Source: Cinclus cinclus
Lineage: Eukaryota; Chordata; Aves; Passeriformes; Cinclidae
Length of the DNA stretch: 64,000 nt
Reading direction: 5' to 3'
NCBI RefSeq assembly: GCF_963662255.1
Contig: NW_026912204.1
Span: 124,001-188,000, forward strand
Under the pieces are notes generated by a model, which did not search any database, was not told the DNA's origin, and saw only the letters and a program-made list of their open reading frames with translations. Shown here one piece after another: positions 23,174 through 35,428 of the stretch. Each line of letters opens with the position of its first letter. Positions within the stretch are counted from its first letter, which is position 1. The translations under genes were made by a program, and so were the position numbers.

Positions 23174-24513
23174 CACTCTGGCAGCCTAGTTGCCAGCTTT
23201 CGGCAGCTGCTGTCCTAGCAAGGAAGCTCAGGGAGTCAAAGCCAGTGCCGGGCGGCACCTTTCTGCTTTGCCCGCCTAAGCGGCGCCACGCTCCCTCGGA
23301 TACTGTGTCCTTTCCCTCTGCACTGCGTCTGCCGAGGTGCTCTGTGCCTCTCGGAGCAGAAGGGCAAAGGACAATGTTTTCCACAGCAGGGTAGAAATGG
23401 CATTGCTAGCAGGAAAGCTAGATGCCTTGGAACTGTCCCCTTAGCCCTTGCCACTCACTTCAGGCTCGTACGCTGAGCAGAACAGCCTGCTGTTCTGAAG
23501 CTTCGCTGGCTGGCGTTCGTGCCCAGACGCGATTTCCTTCCCAAGGAGGCGAAGCGCCGTCTACTTCTCTCACCGAGCACGCTGCTCCTGGCTTTCGCTT
23601 CTGCCGCAGCCATTGCGTTCTGCTTTTCTTGTCTCGTGAATGGAGACGGAAAGCTTCTCGGCTACAATCTCGCCTAGAACAACTGCGGCTACACATTAAG
23701 CTCGCCCGGAACGCCCTGCTGAAACTTGCCTTCTGGCACCCCATTCGCGGGGCAGCCGTCTTTCTTCGGCCACCTGCCAAGTGGCTCCATATCGCCGCGC
23801 TCGTTGCACTCCGCTTGTCAGATTGGCTTCCCGTGGCGCTGATTTCAGCCTGGCCAAATACTAGCAATGCGGAGAGCTGTCTCGCAGACAATCCTGTTCC
23901 AGCATAGAAATTTGTCCTGCAATGTTCCCCCCTCTTTTCCCCCATGGTGTTGCTCTGATGAATGCCTTGAGCATGGAACGACTTAAGCCAGCAAGTATTC
24001 CTCGCCGGCCACCTCTCGCTGTGCAAGAGGTATGCCGTGGACCCTTTGAACGCTGCCAAGCAAAAAGCAGAGCAGTGACCATAAAAGCGAGGAGAGAGCA
24101 TGCACGAAGCACACTAGTTCTGTCTAGTGCTTTCCGTGCAGAGAGGCGGCAAAGCTGAATGCCGTGCCAGAGCTTCACTTCTCGCTGGAGCACAGGAAGG
24201 CAAGAATGAAGAGGCAGAACACAGCCTTGGTTTCAGCAGCCTCCGGGACTGCAAAAGTTCAGCAATAGCTCTGTCAAAGCAGAACTCGGCTGAGAATGCT
24301 CTCGCAGCTTGGGAAAGTTAGGCGCAGCTGTTGACCAGCTCTGCCCGTGGCCACAGGCTGCTTCTTCCACCTTCACTGTGGCAGAGCTTTTGCGGAACAG
24401 AGACGGCATTCTTCAAGGGCGTGTTCTCCAGGGTGCTGTGAAACAGAGCCTAGCACGCTGTCTCGCTGATACTGGCTTTCGGCAAGCAGGCGTGCCAGAC
24501 CGCCGACATTCTG
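23174..24513 (+). repeat. Monomer 18, class B, short, 1340-bp recombinant
   Basis: The left part is long-unit type (CTGTT without the extra T, CTGGCGTTCG), then short type from TCTCACC on. The exchange point lies between about 23514 and 23570. End-t with GCCGAC. Confidence 0.9.
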
Positions 24514-25892
24514 CACTCTGGCAGCCTAGTTGCCAGCTTTCGGCAGCTGCTGTCCTAGCAAGGAAGCTCAGGGAGTCAAAGCCAGTGCCGGGCAGCACCT
24601 TTCTGCTTTGCCCGCCTAAGCGGCGCCACGCTCCCTCGGATACTGTGTCCTTTCCCTCTGCACTGCGTCTGCCGAAGTACTCTGTGCCTCTCGGAGCAGA
24701 AGGGCAAAGGACAATGTTTTCCACAGCAGGGTAGAAATGGCATTGCTAGCAGGAAAGCTAGATGCCTTGGAACTGTCCCCTTAGCCCTTGCCACTCACTT
24801 CAGGCTCGTACGCTGAGCAGAACAGCCTGCTGTTCTGAAGCTTCGCTGGCTGCCGTTCGTGCCCAGACGCGATTTCCTTCCCAAGGAGGCGAAGCGCCGT
24901 CTACTTCTCGCAGAGAGCACGCTGCTCCTGGCTTTCGCTTCTGCCGCAACGAGCTCGCTACGAGCACTTTTCTTCTCAACCCTCTAGACCATTGCGTTCT
25001 GCTTTTCTTGTCTCGTGAATGGAGACGGAAAGCTTCTCGGCTACAATCTCGCCTAGAACAACTGCGGCTACACATTAAGCTCGCCCGCAACGCCCTGCTG
25101 AAACTTGCCTTCTGGCACCACATTCGCGGGGCAGCCGTCTTTCTTCGGCCACCTGCCAAGTGGCTCCATATCGCCGCGCTCGTTGCACTCCGCTTGTCAG
25201 ATTGGCTTCCCGTGGCGCTGATTTCAGCCTGGCCAAATACTAGCGCTGCGGAGAGCTGTCTCGCAGACAATCCTGTTCCAGCATAGAAATTTGTCCTGCA
25301 ATGTTCCCCCCTCTTTTCCCCCATGGTGTTGCTCTGATGAATGCCTTGAGCATGGAACGACTTAAGCCAGCAAGTATTCCTCGCCGGTCACCTCTCGCTG
25401 TGCAAGAGGTATGCCGTGGACCCTTGGAACGCTGCCAAGCAAAAAGCAGAGCAGTGACCATAAAAGCGAGGAGAGAGCATGCACGAAGCACACTAGTTCT
25501 GTCTAGTGCTTTCCGTGCAGAGAGGCAGCAAAGCTGAATGCCGTGCCAGAGCTTCACTTCTCGCTGGAGCACAGGAAGGCAAGAATGAAGAGGCAGAACA
25601 CAGCCTTGGTTTCAGCAGCCTCCGGGGCTGCAAAAGTTCAGCAATAGCTCTGTCAAAGCAGAACTCGGCTGAGAATGCTCTCGCAGCTTGGGAAAGTTAG
25701 GCGCAGCTGTTGACCAGCTCTGCCCGTGGCCACAGGCTGCTTCTTCCACCTTCACTGTGGCAGAGCTTTTGCGGAACAGAGACGGCATTCTTCAAGTGCG
25801 TGTTCTCCAGGGTGCTGTGAAACAGAGCCTAGCACGCTGTCTCGCTGATCCTGGCTTTCGGCAAGCAGGCGTGCCAGACCGCTGACATTCTG
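24514..25892 (+). repeat. Monomer 19, class A, long
   Basis: Start-s and start-k, AGAGAG, CCCGCAACG, GGGG run, GCTCCAT. B-like at 808-816, class A from 875 on. End-v. Confidence 0.9.
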
Positions 25893-27232
25893 CACTCTGG
25901 CAGCCTAGTTGCCAGCTTTCGGCAGCTGCTGTCCTAGCAAGGAAGCTCAGGGAGTCAAAGCCAGTGCCGGGCGGCACCTTTCTGCTTTGCCCGCCTAAGC
26001 GGCGCCACGCTCCCTCGGATACTGTGTCCTTTCCCTCTGCACTGCGTCTGCCGAGGTGCTCTGTGCCTCTCGGAGCAGAAGGGCAAAGGACAATGTTTTC
26101 CACAGCAGGGTAGAAATGGCATTGCTAGCAGGAAAGCTAGATGCCTTGGAACTGTCCCCTTAGCCCTTGCCACTCACTTCAGGCTCGTACGCTGAGCAGA
26201 ACAGCCTGCTGTTCTGAAGCTTCGCTGGCTGGCGTTCGTGCCCAGACGCGATTTCCTTCCCAAGGAGGCGAAGCGCCGTCTACTTCTCTCACCGAGCACG
26301 CTGCTCCTGGCTTTCGCTTCTGCCGCAGCCATTGCGTTCTGCTTTTCTTGTCTCGTGAATGGAGACGGAAAGCTTCTCGGCTACAATCTCGCCTAGAACA
26401 ACTGCGGCTACACATTAAGCTCGCCCGGAACGCCCTGCTGAAACTTGCCTTCTGGCACCCCATTCGCGGGGCAGCCGTCTTTCTTCGGCCACCTGCCAAG
26501 TGGCTCCATATCGCCGCGCTCGTTGCACTCCGCTTGTCAGATTGGCTTCCCGTGGCGCTGATTTCAGCCTGGCCAAATACTAGCAATGCGGAGAGCTGTC
26601 TCGCAGACAATCCTGTTCCAGCATAGAAATTTGTCCTGCAATGTTCCCCCCTCTTTTCCCCCATGGTGTTGCTCTGATGAATGCCTTGAGCATGGAACGA
26701 CTTAAGCCAGCAAGTATTCCTCGCCGGCCACCTCTCGCTGTGCAAGAGGTATGCCGTGGACCCTTTGAACGCTGCCAAGCAAAAAGCAGAGCAGTGACCA
26801 TAAAAGCGAGGAGAGAGCATGCACGAAGCACACTAGTTCTGTCTAGTGCTTTCCGTGCAGAGAGGCGGCAAAGCTGAATGCCGTGCCAGAGCTTCACTTC
26901 TCGCTGGAGCACAGGAAGGCAAGAATGAAGAGGCAGAACACAGCCTTGGTTTCAGCAGCCTCCGGGACTGCAAAAGTTCAGCAATAGCTCTGTCAAAGCA
27001 GAACTCGGCTGAGAATGCTCTCGCAGCTTGGGAAAGTTAGGCGCAGCTGTTGACCAGCTCTGCCCGTGGCCACAGGCTGCTTCTTCCACCTTCACTGTGG
27101 CAGAGCTTTTGCGGAACAGAGACGGCATTCTTCAAGGGCGTGTTCTCCAGGGTGCTGTGAAACAGAGCCTAGCACGCTGTCTCGCTGATACTGGCTTTCG
27201 GCAAGCAGGCGTGCCAGACCGCCGACATTCTG
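25893..27232 (+). repeat. Monomer 20, class B, short, 1340-bp recombinant
   Basis: Same recombinant structure as monomer 18, including CTGGCGTTCG followed by TCTCACC. It appears identical to it and is its duplicate. End-t with GCCGAC. Confidence 0.9.
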
Positions 27233-28610
27233 CACTCTGGCAGCCTAGTTGCCAGCTTTCGGCAGCTGCTGTCCTAGCAAGGAAGCTCAGGGAGTCAAAG
27301 CCAGTGCCGGGCAGCACCTTTCTGCTTTGCCCGCCTAAGCGGCGCCACGCTCCCTCGGATACTGTGTCCTTTCCCTCTGCACTGCGTCTGCCGAAGTACT
27401 CTGTGCCTCTCGGAGCAGAAGGGCAAAGGACAATGTTTTCCACAGCAGGGTAGAAATGGCATTGCTAGCAGGAAAGCTAGATGCCTTGGAACTGTCCCCT
27501 TAGCCCTTGCCACTCACTTCAGGCTCGTACGCTGAGCAGAACAGCCTGCTGTTCTGAAGCTTCGCTGGCTGCCGTTCGTGCCCAGACGCGATTTCCTTCC
27601 CAAGGAGGCGAAGCGCCGTCTACTTCTCGCAGCGAGCACGCTGCTCCTGGCTTTCGCTTCTGCCGCAACGAGCTCGCTACGAGCACTTTTCTTCTCAACC
27701 CTCTAGACCATTGCGTTCTGCTTTTCTTGTCTCGTGAATGGAGACGGAAAGCTTCTCGGCTACAATCTCGCCTAGAACAACTGCGGCTACACATTAAGCT
27801 CGCCCGGAACGCCCTGCTGAAACTTGCCTTCTGGCACCACATTCGCGGGCAGCCGTCTTTCTTCGGCCACCTGCCAAGTGGCCCCATATCGCCGCGCTCG
27901 TTGCACTCCGCTTGTCAGATTGGCTTCCCGTGGCGCTGATTTCAGCCTGGCCAAATACTAGCGCTGCGGAGAGCTGTCTCGCAGACAATCATGTTCCAGC
28001 ATAGAAATTTGTCCTGCAATGTTCCCCCCTCTTTTCCCGCATTGTGCTGCTCTGATGAATGCCTTGAGCATGGAACGACTTAAGCCAGCAAGTATTCCTC
28101 GCCGGTCACCTCTCGCTGTGCAAGAGGTATGCCGTGGACCCTTGGAACGCTGCCAAGCAAAAAGCAGAGCAGTGACCATAAAAGCGAGGAGAGAGCATGC
28201 ACGAAGCACACTAGTTCTGTCTAGTGCTTTCCGTGCAGAGAGGCAGCAAAGCTGAATGCCGTGCCAGAGCTTCACTTCTCGCTGGAGCACAGGAAGGCAA
28301 GAATGAAGAGGCAGAACACAGCCTTGGTTTCAGCAGCCTCCGGGGCTGCAAAAGTTCAGCAATAGCTCTGTCAAAGCAGAACTCGGCTGAGAATGCTCTC
28401 GCAGCTTGGGAAAGTTAGGCGCAGCTGTTGACCAGCTCTGCCCGTGGCCACAGGCTGCTTCTTCCACCTTCACTGTGGCAGAGCTTTTGCGGAACAGAGA
28501 CGGCATTCTTCAAGGGCGTGTTCTCCAGGGTGCTGTGAAACAGAGCCTAGCACGCTGTCTCGCTGATCCTGGCTTTCGGCAAGCAGGCGTGCCAGACCGC
28601 TGACATTCTG
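27233..28610 (+). repeat. Monomer 21, class A, long
   Basis: 1378 bp, start-s and start-k, class A right half, but end-g instead of the usual end-v. The last approximately 100 bp are thus C-like. Confidence 0.9.
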
Positions 28611-29951
28611 CACTCTGGCAGCCTAGTTGCCAGCTTTCGGCAGCTGCTGTCCTAGCAAGGAAGCTCAGGGAGTCAAAGCCAGTGCCGGGCGGCACCTTTC
28701 TGCTTTGCCCGCCTAAGCGGCGCCACGCTCCCTCGGATACTGTGTCCTTTCCCTCTGCACTGCGTCTGCCGAGGTGCTCTGTGCCTCTCGGAGCAGAAGG
28801 GCAAAGGACAATGTTTTCCACAGCAGGGTAGAAATGGCATTGCTAGCAGGAAAGCTAGATGCCTTGGAACTGTCCCCTTAGCCCTTGCCACTCACTTCAG
28901 GCTCGTACGCTGAGCAGAACAGCCTGCTTGTTCTGAAGCTTCGCTGGCTGCCGTTCGTGCCCAGACGCGATTTCCTTCCCAAGGAGGCGAAGCGCCGTCT
29001 ACTTCTCTCACCGAGCACGCTGCTCCTGGCTTTCGCTTCTGCCGCAGCCATTGCGTTCTGCTTTTCTTGTCTCGTGAATGGAGACGGAAAGCTTCTCGGC
29101 TACAATCTCGCCTAGAACAACTGCGGCTACACATTAAGCTCGCCCGGAACGCCCTGCTGAAACTTGCCTTCTGGCACCACATTCGCGGGGCAGCCGTCTT
29201 TCTTCGGCCACCTGCCAAGTGGCCCCATATCGCCGCGCTCGTTGCACTCCGCTTGTCAGATTGGCTTCCCGTGGCGCTGATTTCAGCCTGGCCAAATACT
29301 AGCGCTGCGGAGAGCTGTCTCGCAGACAATCATGTTCCAGCATAGAAATTTGTCCTGCAATGTTCCCCCCTCTTTTCCCGCATTGTGCTGCTCTGATGAA
29401 TGCCTTGAGCATGGAACGACTTAAGCCAGCAAGTATTCCTCGCCGGCCACCTCTCGCTGTGCAAGAGGTATGCCGTGGACCCTTTGAACGCTGCCAAGCA
29501 AAAAGCAGAGCAGTGACCATAAAAGCGAGGAGAGAGCATGCACGAAGCACACTAGTTCTGTCTAGTGCTTTCCGTGCAGAGAGGCGGCAAAGCTGAATGC
29601 CGTGCCAGAGCTTGACTTCTCGCTGGAGCACAGGAAGGCAAGAATGAAGAGGCAGAACACAGCCTTGGTTTCAGCAGCCTCCGGGACTGCAAAAGTTCAG
29701 CAATAGCTCTGTCAAAGCAGAACTCGGCTGAGAATGCTCTCGCAGCTTGGGAAAGTTAGGCGCAGCTGTTGACCAGCTCTGCCCGTGGCCACAGGCTGCT
29801 TCTTCCACCTTCACTGTGGCAGAGCTTTTGCGGAACAGAGACGGCATTCTTCAAGTGCGTGTTCTCCAGGGTGCTGTGAAACAGAGCCTAGCACGCTGTC
29901 TCGCTGATCCTGGCTTTCGGCAAGCAGGCGTGCCAGACCGCTGACATTCTG
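28611..29951 (+). repeat. Monomer 22, class C, short
   Basis: Short-type middle (CTTGTT, TCTCACC) with CACCAC, GCCCCAT and the class C right half. GCTTGACTTC near 29613. End-v, normally an A feature. First of three successive C units. Confidence 0.9.
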
Positions 29952-31292
29952 CACTCTGGCAGCCTAGTTGCCAGCTTTCGGCAGCTGCTGTCCTAGCAAG
30001 GAAGCTCAGGGAGTCAAAGCCAGTGCCGGGCGGCACCTTTCTGCTTTGCCCGCCTAAGCGGCGCCACGCTCCCTCGGATACTGTGTCCTTTCCCTCTGCA
30101 CTGCGTCTGCCGAGGTGCTCTGTGCCTCTCGGAGCAGAAGGGCAAAGGACAATGTTTTCCACAGCAGGGTAGAAATGGCATTGCTAGCAGGAAAGCTAGA
30201 TGCCTTGGAACTGTCCCCTTAGCCCTTGCCACTCACTTCAGGCTCGTACGCTGAGCAGAACAGCCTGCTTGTTCTGAAGCTTCGCTGGCTGCCGTTCGTG
30301 CCCAGACGCGATTTCCTTCCCAAGGAGGCGAAGCGCCGTCTACTTCTCTCACCGAGCACGCTGCTCCTGGCTTTCGCTTCTGCCGCAGCCATTGCGTTCT
30401 GCTTTTCTTGTCTCGTGAATGGAGACGGAAAGCTTCTCGGCTACAATCTCGCCTAGAACAACTGCGGCTACACATTAAGCTCGCCCGGAACGCCCTGCTG
30501 AAACTTGCCTTCTGGCACCACATTCGCGGGGCAGCCGTCTTTCTTCGGCCACCTGCCAAGTGGCTCCATATCGCCGCGCTCGTTGCACTCCGCTTGTCAG
30601 ATTGGCTTCCCGTGGCGCTGATTTCAGCCTGGCCAAATACTAGCGCTGCGGAGAGCTGTCTCGCAGACAATCATGTTCCAGCATAGAAATTTGTCCTGCA
30701 ATGTTCCCCCCTCTTTTCCCGCATTGTGCTGCTCTGATGAATGCCTTGAGCATGGAACGACTTAAGCCAGCAAGTATTCCTCGCCGGCCACCTCTCGCTG
30801 TGCAAGAGGTATGCCGTGGACCCTTTGAACGCTGCCAAGCAAAAAGCAGAGCAGTGACCATAAAAGCGAGGAGAGAGCATGCACGAAGCACACTAGTTCT
30901 GTCTAGTGCTTTCCGTGCAGAGAGGCGGCAAAGCTGAATGCCGTGCCAGAGCTTCACTTCTCGCTGGAGCACAGGAAGGCAAGAATGAAGAGGCAGAACA
31001 CAGCCTTGGTTTCAGCAGCCTCCGGGACTGCAAAAGTTCAGCAATAGCTCTGTCAAAGCAGAACTCGGCTGAGAATGCTCTCGCAGCTTGGGAAAGTTAG
31101 GCGCAGCTGTTGACCAGCTCTGCCCGTGGCCACAGGCTGCTTCTTCCACCTTCACTGTGGCAGAGCTTTTGCGGAGCAGAGAGGGCATTCTTCAAGGGCG
31201 TGTTCTCCAGGGTGCTGTGAAACAGACCCTAGCACGCTGTCTCGCTGAAACTGGCTTTCGGCAAGCAGGCGTGCCAGACCGCCTACATTCTG
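29952..31292 (+). repeat. Monomer 23, class C, short
   Basis: Short unit directly after another short unit, the only such neighbour pair in the window. CACCAC, GCTCCAT, end-s with ACAGACCC. Confidence 0.9.
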
Positions 31293-32671
31293 CACTCTGG
31301 CAGCCTAGTTGCCAGCTTTCGGCTGCTGCTGTCCTAGCAAGGAAGCTCAGGGAGTCAAAGCCAGTGCCGGGCGGCACCTTTCTGCTTTGCCCGCCTAAGC
31401 GGCGTCACGCTCCCTCGGATACTGTGTCCTTTCCCTCTGCACTGCGTCTGCCGAGGTGCTCTGTGCCTCTCGGAGCAGAAGGGCAAAGGACAATGTTTTC
31501 CACAGCAGGGTAGAAATGGCATTGCTAGCAGGAAAGCTAGATGCCTTGGAACTGTCCCCTTAGCCCTTGCCACTCACTTCAGGCTCGTACGCTGAGCAGA
31601 ACAGCCTGCTGTTCTGAAGCTTCGCTGGCTGCCGTTCGTGCCCAGACGCGATTTCCTTCCCAAGGAGGCGAAGCGCCGTCTACTTCTCGCAGCGAGCACG
31701 CTGCTCCTGGCTATCGCTTCTGCCGCAACGAGCTCGCTACGAGCACTTTTCTTCTCAACCCTCTAGACCATTGCGTTCTGCTTTTCTTGTCTCGTGAATG
31801 GAGACGGAAAGCTTCTCGGCTACAATCTCGCCTAGAACAACTGCGGCTACACATTAAGCTCGCCCGCAACGCCCTGCTGAAACTTGCCTTCTGGCACCAC
31901 ATTCGCGGGGCAGCCGTCTTTCTTCGGCCACCTGCCAAGTGGCCCCATATCGCCGCGCTCGTTGCACTCCGCTTGTCAGATTGGCTTCCCGTGGCGCTGA
32001 TTTCAGCCTGGCCAAATACTAGCGCTGCGGAGAGCTGTCTCGCAGACAATCATGTTCCAGCATAGAAATTTGTCCTGCAATGTTCCCCCCTCTTTTCCCG
32101 CATTGTGCTGCTCTGATGAATGCCTTGAGCATGGAACGACTTAAGCCAGCAAGTATTCCTCGCCGGCCACCTCTCGCTGTGCAAGAGGTATGCCGTGGAC
32201 CCTTTGAACGCTGCCAAGCAAAAAGCAGAGCAGTGACCATAAAAGCGAGGAGAGAGCATGCACGAAGCACACTAGTTCTGTCTAGTGCTTTCCGTGCAGA
32301 GAGGCGGCAAAGCTGAATGCCGTGCCAGAGCTTCACTTCTCGCTGGAGCACAGGAAGGCAAGAATGAAGAGGCAGAACACAGCCTTGGTTTCAGCAGCCT
32401 CCGGGACTGCAAAAGTTCAGCAATAGCTCTGTCAAAGCAGAACTCGGCTGAGAATGCTCTCGCAGCTTGGGAAAGTTAGGCGCAGCTGTTGACCAGCTCT
32501 GCCCGTGGCCACAGGCTGCTTCTTCCACCTTCACTGTGGCAGAGCTTTTGCGGAACAGAGACGGCATTCTTCAAGGGCGTGTTCTCCAGGGTGCTGTGAA
32601 ACAGAGCCTAGCACGCTGTCTCGCTGATCCTGGCTTTCGGCAAGCAGGCGTGCCAGACCGCTGACATTCTG
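31293..32671 (+). repeat. Monomer 24, class C, long
   Basis: Start-v, CTGGCTATCG, CCCGCAACG, end-g. Matches monomer 10 almost throughout. A visible difference is ACAGAGCC here against ACAGACCC there. Confidence 0.9.
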
Positions 32672-34050
32672 CACTCTGGCAGCCTAGTTGCCAGCTTTCG
32701 GCAGCTGCTGTCCTAGCAAGGAAGCTCAGGGAGTCAAAGCCAGTGCCGGGCGGCACCTTTCTGCTTTGCCCGCCTAAGCGGCGCCACGCTCCCTCGGATA
32801 CTGTGTCCTTTCCCTCTGCACTGCGTCTGCCGAGGTGCTCTGTGCCTCTCGGAGCAGAAAGGCAAAGGACAATGTTTTCCACAGCAGGGTAGTAATGGCA
32901 TTGCTAGCAGGAAAGCTAGATGCCTTGGAACTGTCCCCTTAGCCCTTGCCACTCACTTCAGGCTCGTACGCTGAGCAGAACAGCCTGCTGTTCTGAAGCT
33001 TCGCTGGCTGCCGTTCGTGCCCAGACGCCATTTCCTTCCCAAGGAGGCGAAGCGCCGTCTACTTCTCGCAGCGAGCACGCTGCTCCTGGCTTTCGCTTCT
33101 GCCGCAACGAGCTCGCTACGAGCACTTTTCTTCTCAACCCTCTAGACCATTGCGTTCTGCTTTTCTTGTCTCGTGAATGGAGACGGAAAGCTTCTCGGCT
33201 ACAATCTCGCCTAGAACAACTGCGGCTACACATTAAGCTCGCCCGCAACGCCCTGCTGAAACTTGCCTTCTGGCACCACATTCGCGGGGCAGCCGTCTTT
33301 CTTCGGCCACCTGCCAAGTGGCTCCATATCGCCGCGCTCGTTGCACTCCGCTTGTCAGATTGGCTTCCCGTGGCGCTGATTTCAGCCTGGCCAAATACTA
33401 GCGCTGCGGAGAGCTGTCTCGCAGACAATCATGTTCCAGCATAGAAATTTGTCCTGCAATGTTCCCCCCTCTTTTCCCGCATTGTGCTGCTCTGATGAAT
33501 GCCTTGAGCATGGAACGACTTAAGCCAGCAAGTATTCCTCGCCGGTCACCTCTCGCTGTGCAAGAGGTATGCCGTGGACCCTTGGAACGCTGCCAAGCAA
33601 AAAGCAGAGCAGTGACCATAAAAGCGAGGAGAGAGCATGCACGAAGCACACTAGTTCTGTCTAGTGCTTTCCGTGCAGAGAGGCAGCAAAGCTGAATGCC
33701 GTGCCAGAGCTTCACTTCTCGCTGGAGCACAGGAAGGCAAGAATGAAGAGGCAGAACACAGCCTTGGTTTCAGCAGCCTCCGGGGCTGCAAAAGTTCAGC
33801 AATAGCTCTGTCAAAGCAGAACTCGGCTGAGAATGCTCTCGCAGCTTGGGAAAGTTAGGCGCAGCTGTTGACCAGCTCTGCCCGTGGCCACAGGCTGCTT
33901 CTTCCACCTTCACTGTGGCAGAGCTTTTGCGGAACAGAGACGGCATTCTTCAAGGGCGTGTTCTCCAGGGTGCTGTGAAACAGAGCCTAGCACGCTGTCT
34001 CGCTGATCCTGGCTTTCGGCAAGCAGGCGTGCCAGACCGCTGACATTCTG
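32672..34050 (+). repeat. Monomer 25, class A, long
   Basis: A189 plus T222 as in monomers 11 and 33. Private G-to-C at 33029 (ACGCCATTT). Class A right half with end-g. Confidence 0.9.
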
Positions 34051-35428
34051 CACTCTGGCAGCCTAGTTGCCAGCTTTCGGCAGCTGCTGTCCTAGCAAGG
34101 AAGCTCAGGGAGTCAAAGCCAGTGCCGGGCGGCACCTTTCTGCTTTGCCCGCCTAAGCGGCGCCACGCTCCCTCGGATACTGTGTCCTTTCCCTCTGCAC
34201 TGCGTCTGCCGAGGTGCTCTGTGCCTCTCGGAGCAGAAGGGCAAAGGACAATGTTTTCCACAGCAGGGTAGAAATGGCATTGCTAGCAGGAAAGCTAGAT
34301 GCCTTGGAACTGTCCCCTTAGCCCTTGCCACTCACTTCAGGCTCGTACGCTGAGCAGAACAGCCTGCTGTTCTGAAGCTTCGCTGGCTGCCGTTCGTGCC
34401 CAGACGCGATTTCCTTCCCAAGGAGGCGAAGCGCCGTCTACTTCTCGCAGCGAGCACGCTGCTCCTGGCTTTCGCTTCTGCCGCAACGAGCTCGCTACGA
34501 GCACTTTTCTTCTCAACCCTCTAGACCATTGCGTTCTGCTTTTCTTGTCTCGTGAATGGAGACGGAAAGCTTCTCGGCTACAATCTCGCCTAGAACAACT
34601 GCGGCTACACATTAAGCTCGCCCGGAACGCCCTGCTGAAACTTGCCTTCTGGCACCACATTCGCGGGCAGCCGTCTTTCTTCGGCCACCTGCCAAGTGGC
34701 CCCATATCGCCGCGCTCGTTGCACTCCGCTTGTCAGATTGGCTTCCCGTGGCGCTGATTTCAGCCTGGCCAAATACTAGCGCTGCGGAGAGCTGTCTCGC
34801 AGACAATCCTGTTCCAGCATAGAAATTTGTCCTGCAATGTTCCCCCCTCTTTTCCCCCATGGTGTTGCTCTGATGAATGCCTTGAGCATGGAACGACTTA
34901 AGCCAGCAAGTATTCCTCGCCGGTCACCTCTCGCTGTGCAAGAGGTATGCCGTGGACCCTTTGAACGCTGCCAAGCAAAAAGCAGAGCAGTGACCATAAA
35001 AGCGAGGAGAGAGCATGCACGAAGCACACTAGTTCTGTCTAGTGCTTTCCGTGCAGAGAGGCAGCAAAGCTGAATGCCGTGCCAGAGCTTCACTTCTCGC
35101 TGGAGCACAGGAAGGCAAGAATGAAGAGGCAGAACACAGCCTTGGTTTCAGCAGCCTCCGGGGCTGCAAAAGTTCAGCAATAGCTCTGTCAAAGCAGAAC
35201 TCGGCTGAGAATGCTCTCGCAGCTTGGGAAAGTTAGGCGCAGCTGTTGACCAGCTCTGCCCGTGGCCACAGGCTGCTTCTTCCACCTTCACTGTGGCAGA
35301 GCTTTTGCGGAACAGAGACGGCATTCTTCAAGGGCGTGTTCTCCAGGGTGCTGTGAAACAGAGCCTAGCACGCTGTCTCGCTGATACTGGCTTTCGGCAA
35401 GCAGGCGTGCCAGACCGCCGACATTCTG
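34051..35428 (+). repeat. Monomer 26, class A, long, with B-type end
   Basis: 1378 bp. Start-0; B-like at 808-816 and T at 913; otherwise class A; then end-t with GCCGAC, which otherwise marks B units. The junction into monomer 27 therefore looks like a B-A junction, although both units are class A. Confidence 0.9.

Larger units (their letters stand above)
21795..24513 (+). repeat. A-B dimer, first copy of a recent 2719-bp duplication
   Basis: Monomers 17-18. From about 22670 to 24913 I see no difference from the sequence 2719 bp downstream (25389-27632). Both copies include the unusual recombinant short B unit. The first differences are site 875 on the left (C at 22669, T at 25388) and site 401 on the right (A at 24914, C at 27633). 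Confidence 0.8.
24514..27232 (+). repeat. A-B dimer, second copy of the 2719-bp duplication
   Basis: Monomers 19-20, matching monomers 17-18 over about 2.2 kb by eye. The left part of monomer 19 differs from monomer 17 (start-s/start-k against start-v, and the W/L-type GCTCCAT), so the match does not cover the whole dimer. Confidence 0.8.
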
